A stretch of DNA of 64,000 nucleotides from CAYPHJ01 sp964410485 (GCA_964410485.1 CAYPHJ010000001.1:1-64000), one strand, 5' to 3'; counted from the stretch's first letter, positions 52,672-61,758 are shown. The notes: a model not told the origin generated them from the sequence alone. Made by a program: numbers and translations.

Positions 52672-53403
52672 ATGAACATCAGGCTCACCATCGAGTACGA
52701 TGGCACCTGCTATCATGGTTGGCAGATTCAAGCCAGGGAACTCACGGTCCAGGCGGTGCTGGAACAAGCCGTCAGCACTTTTCTCGGCACGCCGACACGC
52801 GTCATTGGTTCAGGGAGGACCGATGCAGGGGTTCACGCTTTGGGACAAGTAGCCAACTTTTTCAGTGATAAAGACCTGGAGTCCCATCGCGTCGAGCGCG
52901 CCCTCAATGCGCTGACTCCGGACGATATTTCTATCCGGGATGTTGCCGCCGTGCCGGATTCGTTTGATGCCCGCCGTAATGCCCGCAGCCGGCTGTACGA
53001 ATATCGCATTCTCAGTCGCCCCACGCCCTCGCCGTTCTATTTGAAATACGCCTGGCATGTGCATCGCGTGTTGGATGTGCAGGCCATGCGCCAAGCGACG
53101 GTCTTTTTGGAGGGCGAGCATGATTTTTCCTCGTTTCGCGCCGCGGGCTGTGATGCAGCGCATCCGGTTAGAAACGTGAAACGAGCGCTACTGGCTCCGG
53201 CAGGTGATCTACTGGTTTTTACGATCGAAGCGACCGCTTTCCTGCGGCACATGGTCCGCAATATCGTCGGCACGCTGATTGAAGTCGGCACACGAGCGCG
53301 CGCGCCGGAGTCGTTTGCCGAGTTGCTCGCGGCCCGGGACAGAACCCAGGCGGGACCCAGCGCTCCGGCGCATGGCTTGTATCTCGTCGAAGTGAAGTAC
53401 TAA
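52672..53403 (+). CDS. truA: tRNA pseudouridine(38-40) synthase TruA
   Basis: A 243-residue enzyme: RLTIEYDGTCYHGWQIQ, the catalytic Asp in SGRTDAGVHALGQVANF near residue 50, RLYEYRIL and FLRHMVRNIVGTL. It modifies the anticodon arm of many tRNAs. asd-truA adjacency is common in deltaproteobacteria. Confidence 0.95.
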   Translation: MNIRLTIEYDGTCYHGWQIQARELTVQAVLEQAVSTFLGTPTRVIGSGRTDAGVHALGQVANFFSDKDLESHRVERALNALTPDDISIRDVAAVPDSFDARRNARSRLYEYRILSRPTPSPFYLKYAWHVHRVLDVQAMRQATVFLEGEHDFSSFRAAGCDAAHPVRNVKRALLAPAGDLLVFTIEATAFLRHMVRNIVGTLIEVGTRARAPESFAELLAARDRTQAGPSAPAHGLYLVEVKY

Positions 53404-53416
53404 ACGGCTCACGACG

Positions 53417-53462
53417 GTTCCATTCGTTCCAGTAGTTCCAATCGTTCCAAACGTTTGGAACG
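53417..53462. repeat. 9-nt tandem GTTCCA words ending in a 20-bp perfect palindrome
   Basis: Four consecutive 9-nt units (GTTCCATTC, GTTCCAGTA, GTTCCAATC, GTTCCAAAC) run into GTTTGGAAC. CGTTCCAAACGTTTGGAACG (53443-53462) is a 20-bp perfect palindrome. Located between truA and the deacetylase gene. Confidence 0.8.
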
Positions 53463-53545
53463 GCTTAACCGTTGTCATTGACAGGCCAGCGTGATTTCCA
53501 TATACGGTGGCGAAACGCGATTCATTCCAATGGAGGTCTGACGTT

Positions 53546-54457
53546 ATGATGCCGGTCCATGATAACTTTTATGACATCTACTCGAAAGCTAGAAAGTTAA
53601 AAATTCGATGGCCCAACAATGCGCGTCTTGCCGTCGCGCTGGCCGGTAATCTGGAAGCCTGGACAGAAAAGCCCGACCCCAAATACCGCCGCGCGCGTCA
53701 CGTGGGCGGCTCGAACCCCATCAAAGAGGACGACGTTAAATCCGCTTACGATTGCCGCACGGCCAGCGAGAACGATTACGGCGGCCGGACCGGAGTGTGG
53801 CGGATCTTGCGCATTTTGGACAAGCACGGCGTCAAAGCATCGTTCAACACGAACGCGCTTTGTATCCATCGCTATCCCGAGGCCGTAAAGGCCGTGCATG
53901 AGAGAGGCCACGAGATCGTCGGCCATTCTTACGCAGAAGATGTTCAGTTAATTCACCTGAGCGAACAAGAAGAGCGCGAAGAGATCCGCCATTGTGCAAA
54001 GATGTTTCAGGAATTTGTCGGCACCAAGCTCACAGGTTGGCTCACTTCCGGAATGCGGCATACCGAGCGGACGCTTGGAATCCTTGCCGACGAGGGTTTT
54101 TTGTGGCACGGCGACGCGGTTAACGATGACAACCCGTACCCGGTAGAGATCAACGGCAAAACCATGATCATCGTTCCCTACAAGAACGCCATCAGCGGCT
54201 TGAATGACACGGGCATGTATCGCAGAGGCATCACCGCTCGGGACCTCCTCAATTCGTTCAGGGACGAGTTTGATTGCCTGTATGAAGAGTCGGCGGAAGA
54301 GCCAAAGATGGTGACTTTTGCCATGCACTGCCAGATGGCATTCCCGGCGACCGGCAGGGTTTACGACGAGGCAATCAAGTACGCCAAGTCCTTTTCGGAC
54401 GTCTGGCTTGCCAGACGAATCGACATTGTTAACTGGGTGAAGGAGCGTTGTCTGTAG
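53546..54457 (+). CDS. Polysaccharide deacetylase (NodB-homology) family protein, PuuE-like
   Basis: A 303-residue carbohydrate-esterase-4-fold protein. The HxxxH zinc pair is in HEIVGHSYAED, with KASFNTNALCIHRYPE before it and MHCQMAFPATGR later. The pattern is closer to the allantoinase/PuuE and amide-hydrolase branch than to peptidoglycan deacetylases, so the substrate may be a small cyclic amide or sugar. GGAGG (53532-53536) decides the ATG at 53546 over the 53507 frame start. No signal peptide, so probably cytoplasmic. Confidence 0.8.
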   Translation: MMPVHDNFYDIYSKARKLKIRWPNNARLAVALAGNLEAWTEKPDPKYRRARHVGGSNPIKEDDVKSAYDCRTASENDYGGRTGVWRILRILDKHGVKASFNTNALCIHRYPEAVKAVHERGHEIVGHSYAEDVQLIHLSEQEEREEIRHCAKMFQEFVGTKLTGWLTSGMRHTERTLGILADEGFLWHGDAVNDDNPYPVEINGKTMIIVPYKNAISGLNDTGMYRRGITARDLLNSFRDEFDCLYEESAEEPKMVTFAMHCQMAFPATGRVYDEAIKYAKSFSDVWLARRIDIVNWVKERCL

Positions 54458-54530
54458 GATCGTGCTCGTGCTCGTGTTTCGTCCTCGTCTCCCCAACCAA
54501 CGGAGCACGATCACGAGCCACGAACACGTT
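54458..54530. repeat. Iterated CGTGCTCGTG inverted-repeat leader element
   Basis: GATCGTGCTC (54458-54467) pairs with GAGCACGATC (54503-54512). CGTGTTTCG and CGAACACG form a second, shorter pairing. The CTCGTG word is iterated. Starts right after the deacetylase stop and ends 22 bp before the next start. Confidence 0.65.
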
Positions 54531-54552
54531 TTTTGCAGTACGGGAGGTTTCT

Positions 54553-55950
54553 ATGTGTGATAGCGCCGAAGACGGCGTCGGTATCAGCAGTTCGATTCCA
54601 CAAAAAGAAAAGCTCGGCCGTTCGGGGCTTCGTTCGACCGATTTAGCGGAGCTGTTGCCGACCGCGCGTAGGCTCGCCGACTGGCGGGAGAATCGCGACA
54701 GCCACATTGGTTTCGTCGGCTACAACAAAACGGGGGCCGGCAATAAGGTGCTGATCGCCGTCGATCGCGAATATGATTTGGCCGTGCCAGAATCCATCGC
54801 GGAAGCACTGAGGGAAAAAGGTGCCCACGTCGACATCCTGATCGCGGACATGGGAGATCCCGATCGGGAATTCGACTATGTCGACGAAGTGCGGGTCATC
54901 ATGCGCCGCGAACCGTGGGACAACAATCCACGGCGGTGGGAAGGCATGCCGTACATCGAGGAGTTTGCGTTGCGGCGCGGCTACGATTTGCTCATCCATG
55001 GCAAAGGCGGACCGATTCCCAAGACCGATTTTCGCTACGAACAGATCCCCTGGCTCCGCGCAGAGCACCTCCTGCAGCGCGCGACCACATATCCACTGGA
55101 CCTTCACCTTCTCATCAACAAGAAAACCTGGGATCCGATCTGGGAGTACGGCAGAGGGGGGCGCGCCCGTCTCGTGGACGCCGAAGGCACCGATCTTTCC
55201 TGGACCTATTGGGATGAATACTACGATGGCACGCGCTACGGCTTTGCTTCCACGCCGCGTAATGGCCATCTTTTCGGCCATCCTGTGCCGCCGATCATCG
55301 CCAAAGAAGATGCAGCCGGGGTGGTGGCTGGAACCACGAGCCATTTCTCACGCGCTTTTCCCCAGGTCAAAGTGGAGCTGGAAGGGGGACAAATTGTCAA
55401 GGTTGCCGGGGGCGCTGCTTACGGGGATGCATGGCGCGATCTATTGGAAGAGAGCAAGCGCACTCAATATCCATGTTTTCCGCGGCCCGGTCTGTTCTAC
55501 CTCTGGGAGGCTGCCATAGGAACCAACCCAAAGATTCTCCGGCCAGGCCACATCGAGCGGCACTCGTCGGGTGGATTTGAATGGGAGCGGCGCCGGTCGG
55601 GGGTCATTCACATGGGTTTCGGCACGCTGTGGCGATCCGCCGAAGAAAAATGGGCCGGCGAGCGGGGGATTCTCTATGGTCATCTGCACATCCACCTTTT
55701 GTTTCCGACCTTCACGATTAAAACGAAGAGAGGCGAAGAATATACCATCATTCGAAACGGCCGCTTGACGGCTTTGGACGATCCCGAAGTAAGGGCGTTG
55801 GCCTCCCGCTATGGCAATCCAGACGAGCTATTGAGGGAAGACTGGATACCCCAAATTCCAGGGATCACATGCCCCGGCAGTTATGATGACTATGCAAGAG
55901 AGCCGGCGGCATGGATTTACAATAGTGCGTCGTCAAATGCTGATCGGTAG
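54553..55950 (+). CDS. Unrecognised protein, possibly M29 aminopeptidase-like fold
   Basis: A 465-residue cytoplasmic protein I cannot name with confidence. Residues about 55-120 (NKVLIAVDREYDLAVPESIA, REKGAHVDILIADMGDPD) resemble the first alpha/beta domain of M29 thermophilic aminopeptidase-like proteins. The second half has HIERHSSGGFEWERRRSGVI, HMGFGTLWR and YGHLHIHLLFPTFTI, with His residues that could bind metal, and ends with ITCPGSYDDYAREPAAWIY. GGAGG (54543-54547) precedes the ATG; a frame from 54448 crosses the repeat. It lies between the deacetylase and leuC. Confidence 0.55.
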   Translation: MCDSAEDGVGISSSIPQKEKLGRSGLRSTDLAELLPTARRLADWRENRDSHIGFVGYNKTGAGNKVLIAVDREYDLAVPESIAEALREKGAHVDILIADMGDPDREFDYVDEVRVIMRREPWDNNPRRWEGMPYIEEFALRRGYDLLIHGKGGPIPKTDFRYEQIPWLRAEHLLQRATTYPLDLHLLINKKTWDPIWEYGRGGRARLVDAEGTDLSWTYWDEYYDGTRYGFASTPRNGHLFGHPVPPIIAKEDAAGVVAGTTSHFSRAFPQVKVELEGGQIVKVAGGAAYGDAWRDLLEESKRTQYPCFPRPGLFYLWEAAIGTNPKILRPGHIERHSSGGFEWERRRSGVIHMGFGTLWRSAEEKWAGERGILYGHLHIHLLFPTFTIKTKRGEEYTIIRNGRLTALDDPEVRALASRYGNPDELLREDWIPQIPGITCPGSYDDYAREPAAWIYNSASSNADR

Positions 55951-55956
55951 GTTAGA

Positions 55957-56023
55957 TGCTGGAGTGGTGTAATGGAGGGACGTGGTGAAAGATCGGTGAC
56001 TCCTGTGCTCCGTTACTCCAGCA
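55957..56023. repeat. Hairpin-forming TGCTGGAGT leader element before leuC
   Basis: TGCTGGAGT (55957-55965) and ACTCCAGCA (56015-56023) are perfect inverted repeats. Internal GTAATGGAG and CTCCGTTAC extend the stem imperfectly. It begins 6 bp after the stop at 55950 and ends 76 bp before leuC. Confidence 0.65.
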
Positions 56024-56098
56024 CTTCAGTCGGCTTGTGCAGCACTTGAAGTCCTGTGACCCGCTGGATATTATCCCCTGCGAAGGAGTTTTCTATAA

Positions 56099-57496
56099 AT
56101 GGCCGAACGCACATTGTATGACAAGATCTGGAAATCGCATACGGTTGGTATTTTGCCGACCGGGCAAACCCAGCTGTTCATCGGACTTCACCTGATCCAC
56201 GAAATCACCACAGCGCCGGCATTCGACATGCTCCGCGAACAGGGCATGGACATTGCTTTTCCGGAGCGCACATTTGCGACTCTTGACCACATCGTGCCGA
56301 CGGATCTTCGTAGTCGGCCTTTTCTCGATGCTGAAGCCGAGGAGCTTACGAAGGCGCTCGAGAACAATGTCAGACAGTTCGGCGTCGAATTTTTTGGACT
56401 GGATAGCCCGAATCAAGGCATTGTGCACGTTATCGGTCCTCAACTCGGACTCACACAGCCAGGCATGACGCTGGCATGCGGTGATAGCCACACCAGCACG
56501 CACGGAGCATTTGGCACGCTGGCATTCGGCATTGGCACAAGCCAGGTACGCGATGTCCTGGCGACACAGACACTGGCAATGGACAGGCTGAAGGTGCGCA
56601 GAATTAATGTCACTGGCGCGCTTGGCAGCGGAGTGTATGCGAAGGACGTCATCTTGAATATTATTCGACGGTTGGGCGTGGCGGGAGGCAAGGGCTACGC
56701 CTACGAGTATGGCGGGTCGGTCATCGATAGGATGAACATGGAAGAGCGCATGACCGTCTGCAACATGAGCATCGAAGGCGGCGCGCTCGCCGGTTATGTG
56801 AACCCGGACGGCACCACGTTTGAATTTCTTAAAGGCCGGCCGTACGCGCCCAAGGACAGCTCTTTCGAGCGCGCGGTCGCGTATTGGAGGTCCATTGCCT
56901 CAGATGTCGATGCCGGCTATGACGACATGGTCAATCTCGAAGGTAAGGAGATCGAACCCACCGTCACCTGGGGGATTAATCCGGGACAAGCCGTAGCCAT
57001 CTCCGAACACTTGCCTATGCCGGAACAATTCCCCGACCCGGAAGGGGCCCGCAAGGCTTACGAGCACATGGGCTGGCAGCCGGGAGATCCGATTCGAGGC
57101 ACGCCCATTGACGTTGCGTTCATCGGGTCGTGCACGAATTCGCGACTGACGGATCTGCGTGCCGCTGCGAAGATTGCGCAGGGGAGGAAAGTCAAAGCCG
57201 GGGTCAGAGCGTTGGTGGTTCCTGGTTCCGCGGAGGTCAAGAAGCTGGCAGAGCAGGAAGGCTTGCACGAGATCTTTCGTGAGGCCGGGTTTGAATGGCG
57301 CGAAGCTGGATGTTCGATGTGCCTGGCGATGAATCCCGACAAGCTCTCCGGGCGCGAAATCTGCGCCTCATCTTCAAATCGTAACTTTATCGGCCGTCAG
57401 GGGAGTCCGGGCGGCCGCACTTTGCTCATGAGTCCGGCAATGGTCGCCGCCGCGGCTTTGACAGGCAGAGTGGTGGACGTGCGCGAGTACCAGTGA
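56099..57496 (+). CDS. leuC: 3-isopropylmalate dehydratase large subunit
   Basis: A 465-residue aconitase-family subunit: MAERTLYDKIWKSH at the start, ACGDSHTSTHGAFGTLAFG, and Fe-S cysteines in FIGSCTNSRLTDLR and GCSMCLAMNPD. It works with LeuD to isomerise isopropylmalate. leuCD are separated from leuA-leuB by asd, truA and two accessory genes. Confidence 0.96.
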   Translation: MAERTLYDKIWKSHTVGILPTGQTQLFIGLHLIHEITTAPAFDMLREQGMDIAFPERTFATLDHIVPTDLRSRPFLDAEAEELTKALENNVRQFGVEFFGLDSPNQGIVHVIGPQLGLTQPGMTLACGDSHTSTHGAFGTLAFGIGTSQVRDVLATQTLAMDRLKVRRINVTGALGSGVYAKDVILNIIRRLGVAGGKGYAYEYGGSVIDRMNMEERMTVCNMSIEGGALAGYVNPDGTTFEFLKGRPYAPKDSSFERAVAYWRSIASDVDAGYDDMVNLEGKEIEPTVTWGINPGQAVAISEHLPMPEQFPDPEGARKAYEHMGWQPGDPIRGTPIDVAFIGSCTNSRLTDLRAAAKIAQGRKVKAGVRALVVPGSAEVKKLAEQEGLHEIFREAGFEWREAGCSMCLAMNPDKLSGREICASSSNRNFIGRQGSPGGRTLLMSPAMVAAAALTGRVVDVREYQ

Positions 57497-57503
57497 GAGG
57501 TCT

Positions 57504-58118
57504 ATGAGCCAGATCGTGAAAATAACAAAACTCAGTGGAACGGCCGTTCCGATCCGGGGCAACGACATCGATACCGACCGCATTATTCCGGCGCGTTATT
57601 TAAAAGAGGTGACATTTGCGCGGATGGGAGAGTATCCCTTTTTCGATGAGAGGTTCGACGCTTCCAGAAAACCGAAATCGCACCCTTTCAACGATCCAAA
57701 ATACAAAGGCGCTGCGGTACTGCTGGTCAATAAAAATTTCGGCTGTGGCTCATCGCGCGAGCATGCGCCGCAAGCGCTTTACCGTTTTGGTATTCAGGTC
57801 ATCGTTGGCGAATCTTTTGCCTCGATCTTTGCCGGAAACTGTATGATTATGGGGCTGCCCACCGTGACCGTCAGCGCTCAAGAGATGGAAATGCTGATGT
57901 CGGCGGTGGAGAAGAACCCGGAGACGCGGTTGATCGTCGATCTGGAGACAAAGACTCTCTCGCTGGGCGAGCAACGGATTCAGATCGACCTTCCTGAAAC
58001 CTTTCGCAATGCCTTAACGAGCGGCTCCTGGGATTCAACAGCGTTGCTGCGAAGCCACCTGGATCAGGTACGGCAGACGGCCGGAAAGCTTCCTTACATG
58101 ACGGGGTTTGCCCGCTGA
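57504..58118 (+). CDS. leuD: 3-isopropylmalate dehydratase small subunit
   Basis: A 204-residue swivelling domain: GTAVPIRGNDIDTDRIIPARYLK and the conserved VNKNFGCGSSREHAPQAL. Starts 7 bp after leuC with an AGAGG ribosome-binding site. Confidence 0.95.
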   Translation: MSQIVKITKLSGTAVPIRGNDIDTDRIIPARYLKEVTFARMGEYPFFDERFDASRKPKSHPFNDPKYKGAAVLLVNKNFGCGSSREHAPQALYRFGIQVIVGESFASIFAGNCMIMGLPTVTVSAQEMEMLMSAVEKNPETRLIVDLETKTLSLGEQRIQIDLPETFRNALTSGSWDSTALLRSHLDQVRQTAGKLPYMTGFAR

Positions 58119-58303
58119 GCACGGAGCTGTTTCGCTGCTGGCCGGTGGGAGTCATGCCTGAGCGGAAACAGATGATTCCATGGTGTAGCGATCCAGCCAA
58201 GCCGCATCCCAATAGACTCCATCTTTCAATTATCTACAGATATTCCAGGTGAAACTCCTAAAACGCTATCGGATTGCACGGAACATAAAACGGGAGGGGT
58301 AAC

Positions 58304-58609
58304 ATGGCCAATAAATGGGATGAAAGGAAGAAAGCACAAGAAGACGAGTATTTCATCAGGAAAGAGCGAGAGCTGTTGGAAAAGCTCAAAGCCAAACAGG
58401 GAGCCGAGGCCAAAGAAGCAGCGCAATCATCTGCTGATTTGAAGTGCCCAAGATGCGGTCAAATCCTAAAAGAGCAAACGTTTCAAAAGATTCTCATTGA
58501 TCAATGTCCGGGGTGTCATGGAATTTGGTTGGATGCGGGAGAACTGGAGCAGATCGCCGGCAAAGAGGACGACAGTTGGTTGGGTAAATTCTGGAAAAGA
58601 GATGCTTGA
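58304..58609 (+). CDS. Small TFIIB-type zinc-ribbon protein
   Basis: A 101-residue protein with a charged coiled N-terminal half (WDERKKAQEDEYFIRKERE) and a zinc ribbon LKCPRCGQILKEQTFQ then DQCPGCHGIWLDAGELEQI (CxxC pairs near residues 50-53 and 68-71). This matches the zf-TFIIB family of small bacterial proteins of unknown function. The intergenic 58119-58303 upstream shows nothing distinctive. Confidence 0.8.
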   Translation: MANKWDERKKAQEDEYFIRKERELLEKLKAKQGAEAKEAAQSSADLKCPRCGQILKEQTFQKILIDQCPGCHGIWLDAGELEQIAGKEDDSWLGKFWKRDA

Positions 58610-58715
58610 CCGTTCACAAGGAAAAGGGCCGATAAATCAGGCAAAGTTCATGCTTGACACGCCGGTTGGGTTTCAGTTAGGGCATCGACTGCATGACCCG
58701 GCGAGGAGGCGACGT

Positions 58716-59330
58716 GTGCAAATATACAAGCTTTGTGTGTTTGGGATTGCGGGCTTATTAGCCTTTGCGCTCTTCACCGGCCGAGCGGAGTGGGGTCCGG
58801 CGGCACAAGCGGTGGGGCTCGCCCAAGCGCAGCCACTGGAGGACGAAGGCAAGAAAATCGTTCCCTATGTTCCGACTCCGCAGGAAATAGTGGAGCGGAT
58901 GTTGGAGCTTGCAAAAGTCAAGAAAGGTGATGTGGTATATGATCTGGGCTCCGGCGACGGTAGGATCGTTATAACTGCTGCGCAAAAATATGGCGTCAAA
59001 GCGGTGGGCTTTGAGATAGATCCGGAAAGAATTAAAGAAGCTCACGAGAACATCAAGAAGGCTGGAGTCGAACGCCTTGTCGAAATCCGTCAACAGGACA
59101 TCAGGACGGTCGACCTGTCTCCAGCCACCGTGCTCACATTGTACCTGCTCCCCGAGGTTAATCTTATGATCAGGCCAAACATTTGGAAGCAAATGAGGCC
59201 CGGTTCACGCGTGGTGTCGCATGATTTTGATATGGGAGATTGGCCGGCCGTCAAAGTAGAAAACGTCAAAGATGCTCAGGGTTGGGATCACACGCTGTAT
59301 CTTTGGCTTGTCGAGGCGCGCAAGAAATGA
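58716..59330 (+). CDS. Exported class I SAM-dependent methyltransferase
   Basis: About 204 residues from the GTG at 58716, which follows a strong GAGGAGG (58703-58709) with 6-nt spacing and opens a signal-like hydrophobic segment (YKLCVFGIAGLLAFALF). Alternative ATGs at 58602 and 58650 would give a long cytoplasmic leader. The Rossmann core has VVYDLGSGDGRIVITAAQKY and VGFEIDPERIKEAHENIKKAG, then TLYLLPEVNLMIRPNIW and VVSHDFDMGDWP. An exported methyltransferase is unusual because SAM is cytoplasmic, so the hydrophobic segment may be a membrane anchor. Acceptor unknown. Confidence 0.75.
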   Translation: MQIYKLCVFGIAGLLAFALFTGRAEWGPAAQAVGLAQAQPLEDEGKKIVPYVPTPQEIVERMLELAKVKKGDVVYDLGSGDGRIVITAAQKYGVKAVGFEIDPERIKEAHENIKKAGVERLVEIRQQDIRTVDLSPATVLTLYLLPEVNLMIRPNIWKQMRPGSRVVSHDFDMGDWPAVKVENVKDAQGWDHTLYLWLVEARKK

Positions 59331-59430
59331 CTCGCGCGGGCATCGTAACGAACTCTGTCTTTCTTGACAGTGGTCCTTTCGCGGCGCGATCGCTCTGCGG
59401 CAAACGAGGAACAAACCCTTGGGGGAACGT

Positions 59431-61227
59431 ATGAACGCCCTCGTTGTGGTAATCTTGGGCGTTATCACGGTTTATCTAACCTATACGGTCTACGCACGAC
59501 GCATCGACCGCAACATTATCCAATCAGACCCGAAGCGCGCTACGCCGGCAACTCTATACATGGACGGCGTCGACTTCATGCCGACCAATCGAAACATATT
59601 GTTCGGCTATCATTTCAAATCCATTGCAGCAGCCGGTCCGATCGTTGGCGCCATTGTCGCGGCGACGCTGTGGGGGTGGCTGCCGGCTTTGATCTGGCTG
59701 GTTCTCGGCGTCGCTTTCATTGGTTGGGTGAGCGACTATAGCGCCATTGTGTTATCCGTTCGCAATGAGGGGCAGAGTCTTTCCGCCGTGGCTTACCGGC
59801 TGATTTCTCCCCGTGCTCGCAGCATTCTGTTTTTATTCATTTTCTTTTACCTCCTGCTGGTTGCGGGCGCTTTTGTCGGCATCATGGCGCAAGTCATGGA
59901 AAGCCAGCCGCGAACCCATTTGGGCATCATTTTGCTCGTTATCATGGGACTGCTGTTGGGTCAGATGCTATACCGATGGCGGACCGGCCTCGTGCCGGCG
60001 ACCGTGCTTACGGTCGGTATAACTCTTCTTGCCATTCTCACAGGTCATATCAGCGAAGGCTTTTTCAAAGGCCTGAGTGAGAGTTTGAACGGACTCACGG
60101 GCGGCGCGCCTTTGGTCACTTATTTCGATCCCACTCTTGCGGGCTTTAAGGGCGCTGAGGCGAAGATCATGCCGAGCCTGCTCTTCTGGGCGCTTGCCAT
60201 CTGCCTCTTTTGCTATGCCGGCTCGATCTTGCCGATATGGCGAATGGCCCAACCCGTTGTGTACGTTGGCTTCTGGATCACCGCGCTGGCGATGGTATTA
60301 GGATTAGGTGGCGCCGCCCTCGGGACCTTCGTAAAGCCCGAGGTCGCTTATTTTTCAATACCTGCTTTCAAGGGCTGGAGTCCGCAACTAGGGCCGGCCG
60401 GAATCATGCCGCTGTGGCCCATGCTTTTTGTCACGATCGCGTGCGGCGCTATCTCAGGGTGGCACGCGCTGTTTGGCAGTGTTGGCACGGCGCGCCAGAT
60501 CGAAAACGAAAGAGACATGCTCCCGGTCGGCGGCGGCTCGATGCTGGCGGAGTTTCTGCTCGGGTTGTTGGCTTTGCTGGCCATTGCCGTGGGGGCTACG
60601 GGAGCGCCCGTGGCGGCCTTTGCCAGTGGTTTGGGCGGATTCATAAGCGTTTGGGGAGTTCCTGTGGAGTACGCTGTCTCGCTGGCGTTTGCTGCCTTTA
60701 TCGTTATCGTTCTGGTTGTCACTCAGCTGCTATTTCGTGTCATGCGCGTCACACTGACCGAGTGGTTGGGTGCAGTTGTTCCGCCGCTGCGCAACCAGCA
60801 TGTGGCCTCGCTGGTTTCAGTTGCGTTGGCGATCCTGCTCGTGTTGACCGGCACCTGGATTTATTTATGGCAGCTGTTCGGCGCGGCCAACCAACTCATG
60901 GCGGCGCTCTCATTGCTCCTGGTGACGATCTGGCTTGTCTCGGTGGGAAAAAATTGGCTCTATGCAGGGATTCCGATGATCTTTATGTATATCACCACCG
61001 TGGCCTCTATCTTCGTAACGGCATACAACCTGTACTTCAATGTTTATGTACCCAACATGGCGGCGGGACGCCTGTTGCCCATGTTGGGGTCCGGGGTGAT
61101 GGTGGTTGTGGCGCTCCTTCTCGTTGTGGCAGCGCTCTTTATCGGGATGGACGGACTGCGGTCGTTCTTCGGCTATCTAAACAGGCCGACGCCTTCGATG
61201 ACCCCGGCGGCAACGGTTAAAAGCTGA
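59431..61227 (+). CDS. cstA: CstA-family carbon-starvation peptide/pyruvate transporter
   Basis: A 598-residue permease with many membrane helices. The N-terminal cytoplasmic loop has RATPATLYMDGVDFMPTNR and FGYHFKSIAAAGPIVG, diagnostic of CstA/BtsT, and later NQLMAALSLLLVTIWL. Family members import peptides or pyruvate during carbon starvation. ATG at 59431 is preferred over TTG/GTG codons from 59419. Shorter than E. coli CstA (about 700), like other compact versions. Confidence 0.9.
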   Translation: MNALVVVILGVITVYLTYTVYARRIDRNIIQSDPKRATPATLYMDGVDFMPTNRNILFGYHFKSIAAAGPIVGAIVAATLWGWLPALIWLVLGVAFIGWVSDYSAIVLSVRNEGQSLSAVAYRLISPRARSILFLFIFFYLLLVAGAFVGIMAQVMESQPRTHLGIILLVIMGLLLGQMLYRWRTGLVPATVLTVGITLLAILTGHISEGFFKGLSESLNGLTGGAPLVTYFDPTLAGFKGAEAKIMPSLLFWALAICLFCYAGSILPIWRMAQPVVYVGFWITALAMVLGLGGAALGTFVKPEVAYFSIPAFKGWSPQLGPAGIMPLWPMLFVTIACGAISGWHALFGSVGTARQIENERDMLPVGGGSMLAEFLLGLLALLAIAVGATGAPVAAFASGLGGFISVWGVPVEYAVSLAFAAFIVIVLVVTQLLFRVMRVTLTEWLGAVVPPLRNQHVASLVSVALAILLVLTGTWIYLWQLFGAANQLMAALSLLLVTIWLVSVGKNWLYAGIPMIFMYITTVASIFVTAYNLYFNVYVPNMAAGRLLPMLGSGVMVVVALLLVVAALFIGMDGLRSFFGYLNRPTPSMTPAATVKS

Positions 61228-61286
61228 GGTTTCACCTCAAGCCTCTCGGATTTGTGTCCGGAAATACCCAGCCAGGCGGTTTTCAT

Positions 61287-61598
61287 ATGGCCCAAAAGAG
61301 CCGACAGGGAAATCCAATCAGCGGTCGATTGCACCGTGCTTTCCAGTCGCTGAAGCAGTTTGTTTACGGCGCCACCGGTTATGAGTTTGTCCGCCATGCT
61401 CTGCAAATGAAGCGTGAGACGGAATCGCTTTTTATGCTTGTTACAGTTGGGCAACTGGTGGGAGTTCCTATCATGCCCCCGGTTTATAGCTTGCGTCTGC
61501 TCCCGTATCTTGCTTCCGATGTAAGCAAGTGGAAACACGAAGTGACTCGTAAGAAGGAGTTTTGGGAGAAGGAAGAATTTGACCTCCACGGGGTGTGA
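61287..61598 (+). CDS. Small conserved hydrophobic-core protein, paralogue 1
   Basis: A 103-residue protein I do not recognise as a named family. A basic N-terminal half precedes FVRHALQMKRETESLFM, a hydrophobic stretch LVTVGQLVGVPIMPPVYSLR (51-70) and a charged, Trp-containing tail. It shares RHA, LF-x-L, GVPI-x-PP-x-YSLRLLP and WK with the protein at 61759-62025. Both precede two ArsA-like ATPase genes on the same strand, suggesting a functional set. The prolines argue against a normal single membrane helix. Confidence 0.65.
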   Translation: MAQKSRQGNPISGRLHRAFQSLKQFVYGATGYEFVRHALQMKRETESLFMLVTVGQLVGVPIMPPVYSLRLLPYLASDVSKWKHEVTRKKEFWEKEEFDLHGV

Positions 61599-61659
61599 AA
61601 TTAGTTTCAGGTTCCAGGCTCCAAGTTTCTAACCCGTATTATTCGTCAAATTTCCTTTG

Positions 61660-61738
61660 TCTAAAGTCTCGTGTCCCGGGTCTCGCGTTGGGGGCGGGGA
61701 TAAACTCGAGACTTTCAGACGTGAGACTCGGAACGATC
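61660..61738 (+). repeat. Dispersed intergenic repeat, copy D
   Basis: Occupies the gap between the two paralogous small genes. Contains GTCTCGTGTCCCGGGTCTCG, a G-rich centre, ACTCGAGACTTTCAGACGTG and AGACTCGGAACGATC. Very similar to copy C at 46121-46191. Confidence 0.7.
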
Positions 61739-61758
61739 AAATGTGAAAGGTTGACCAA

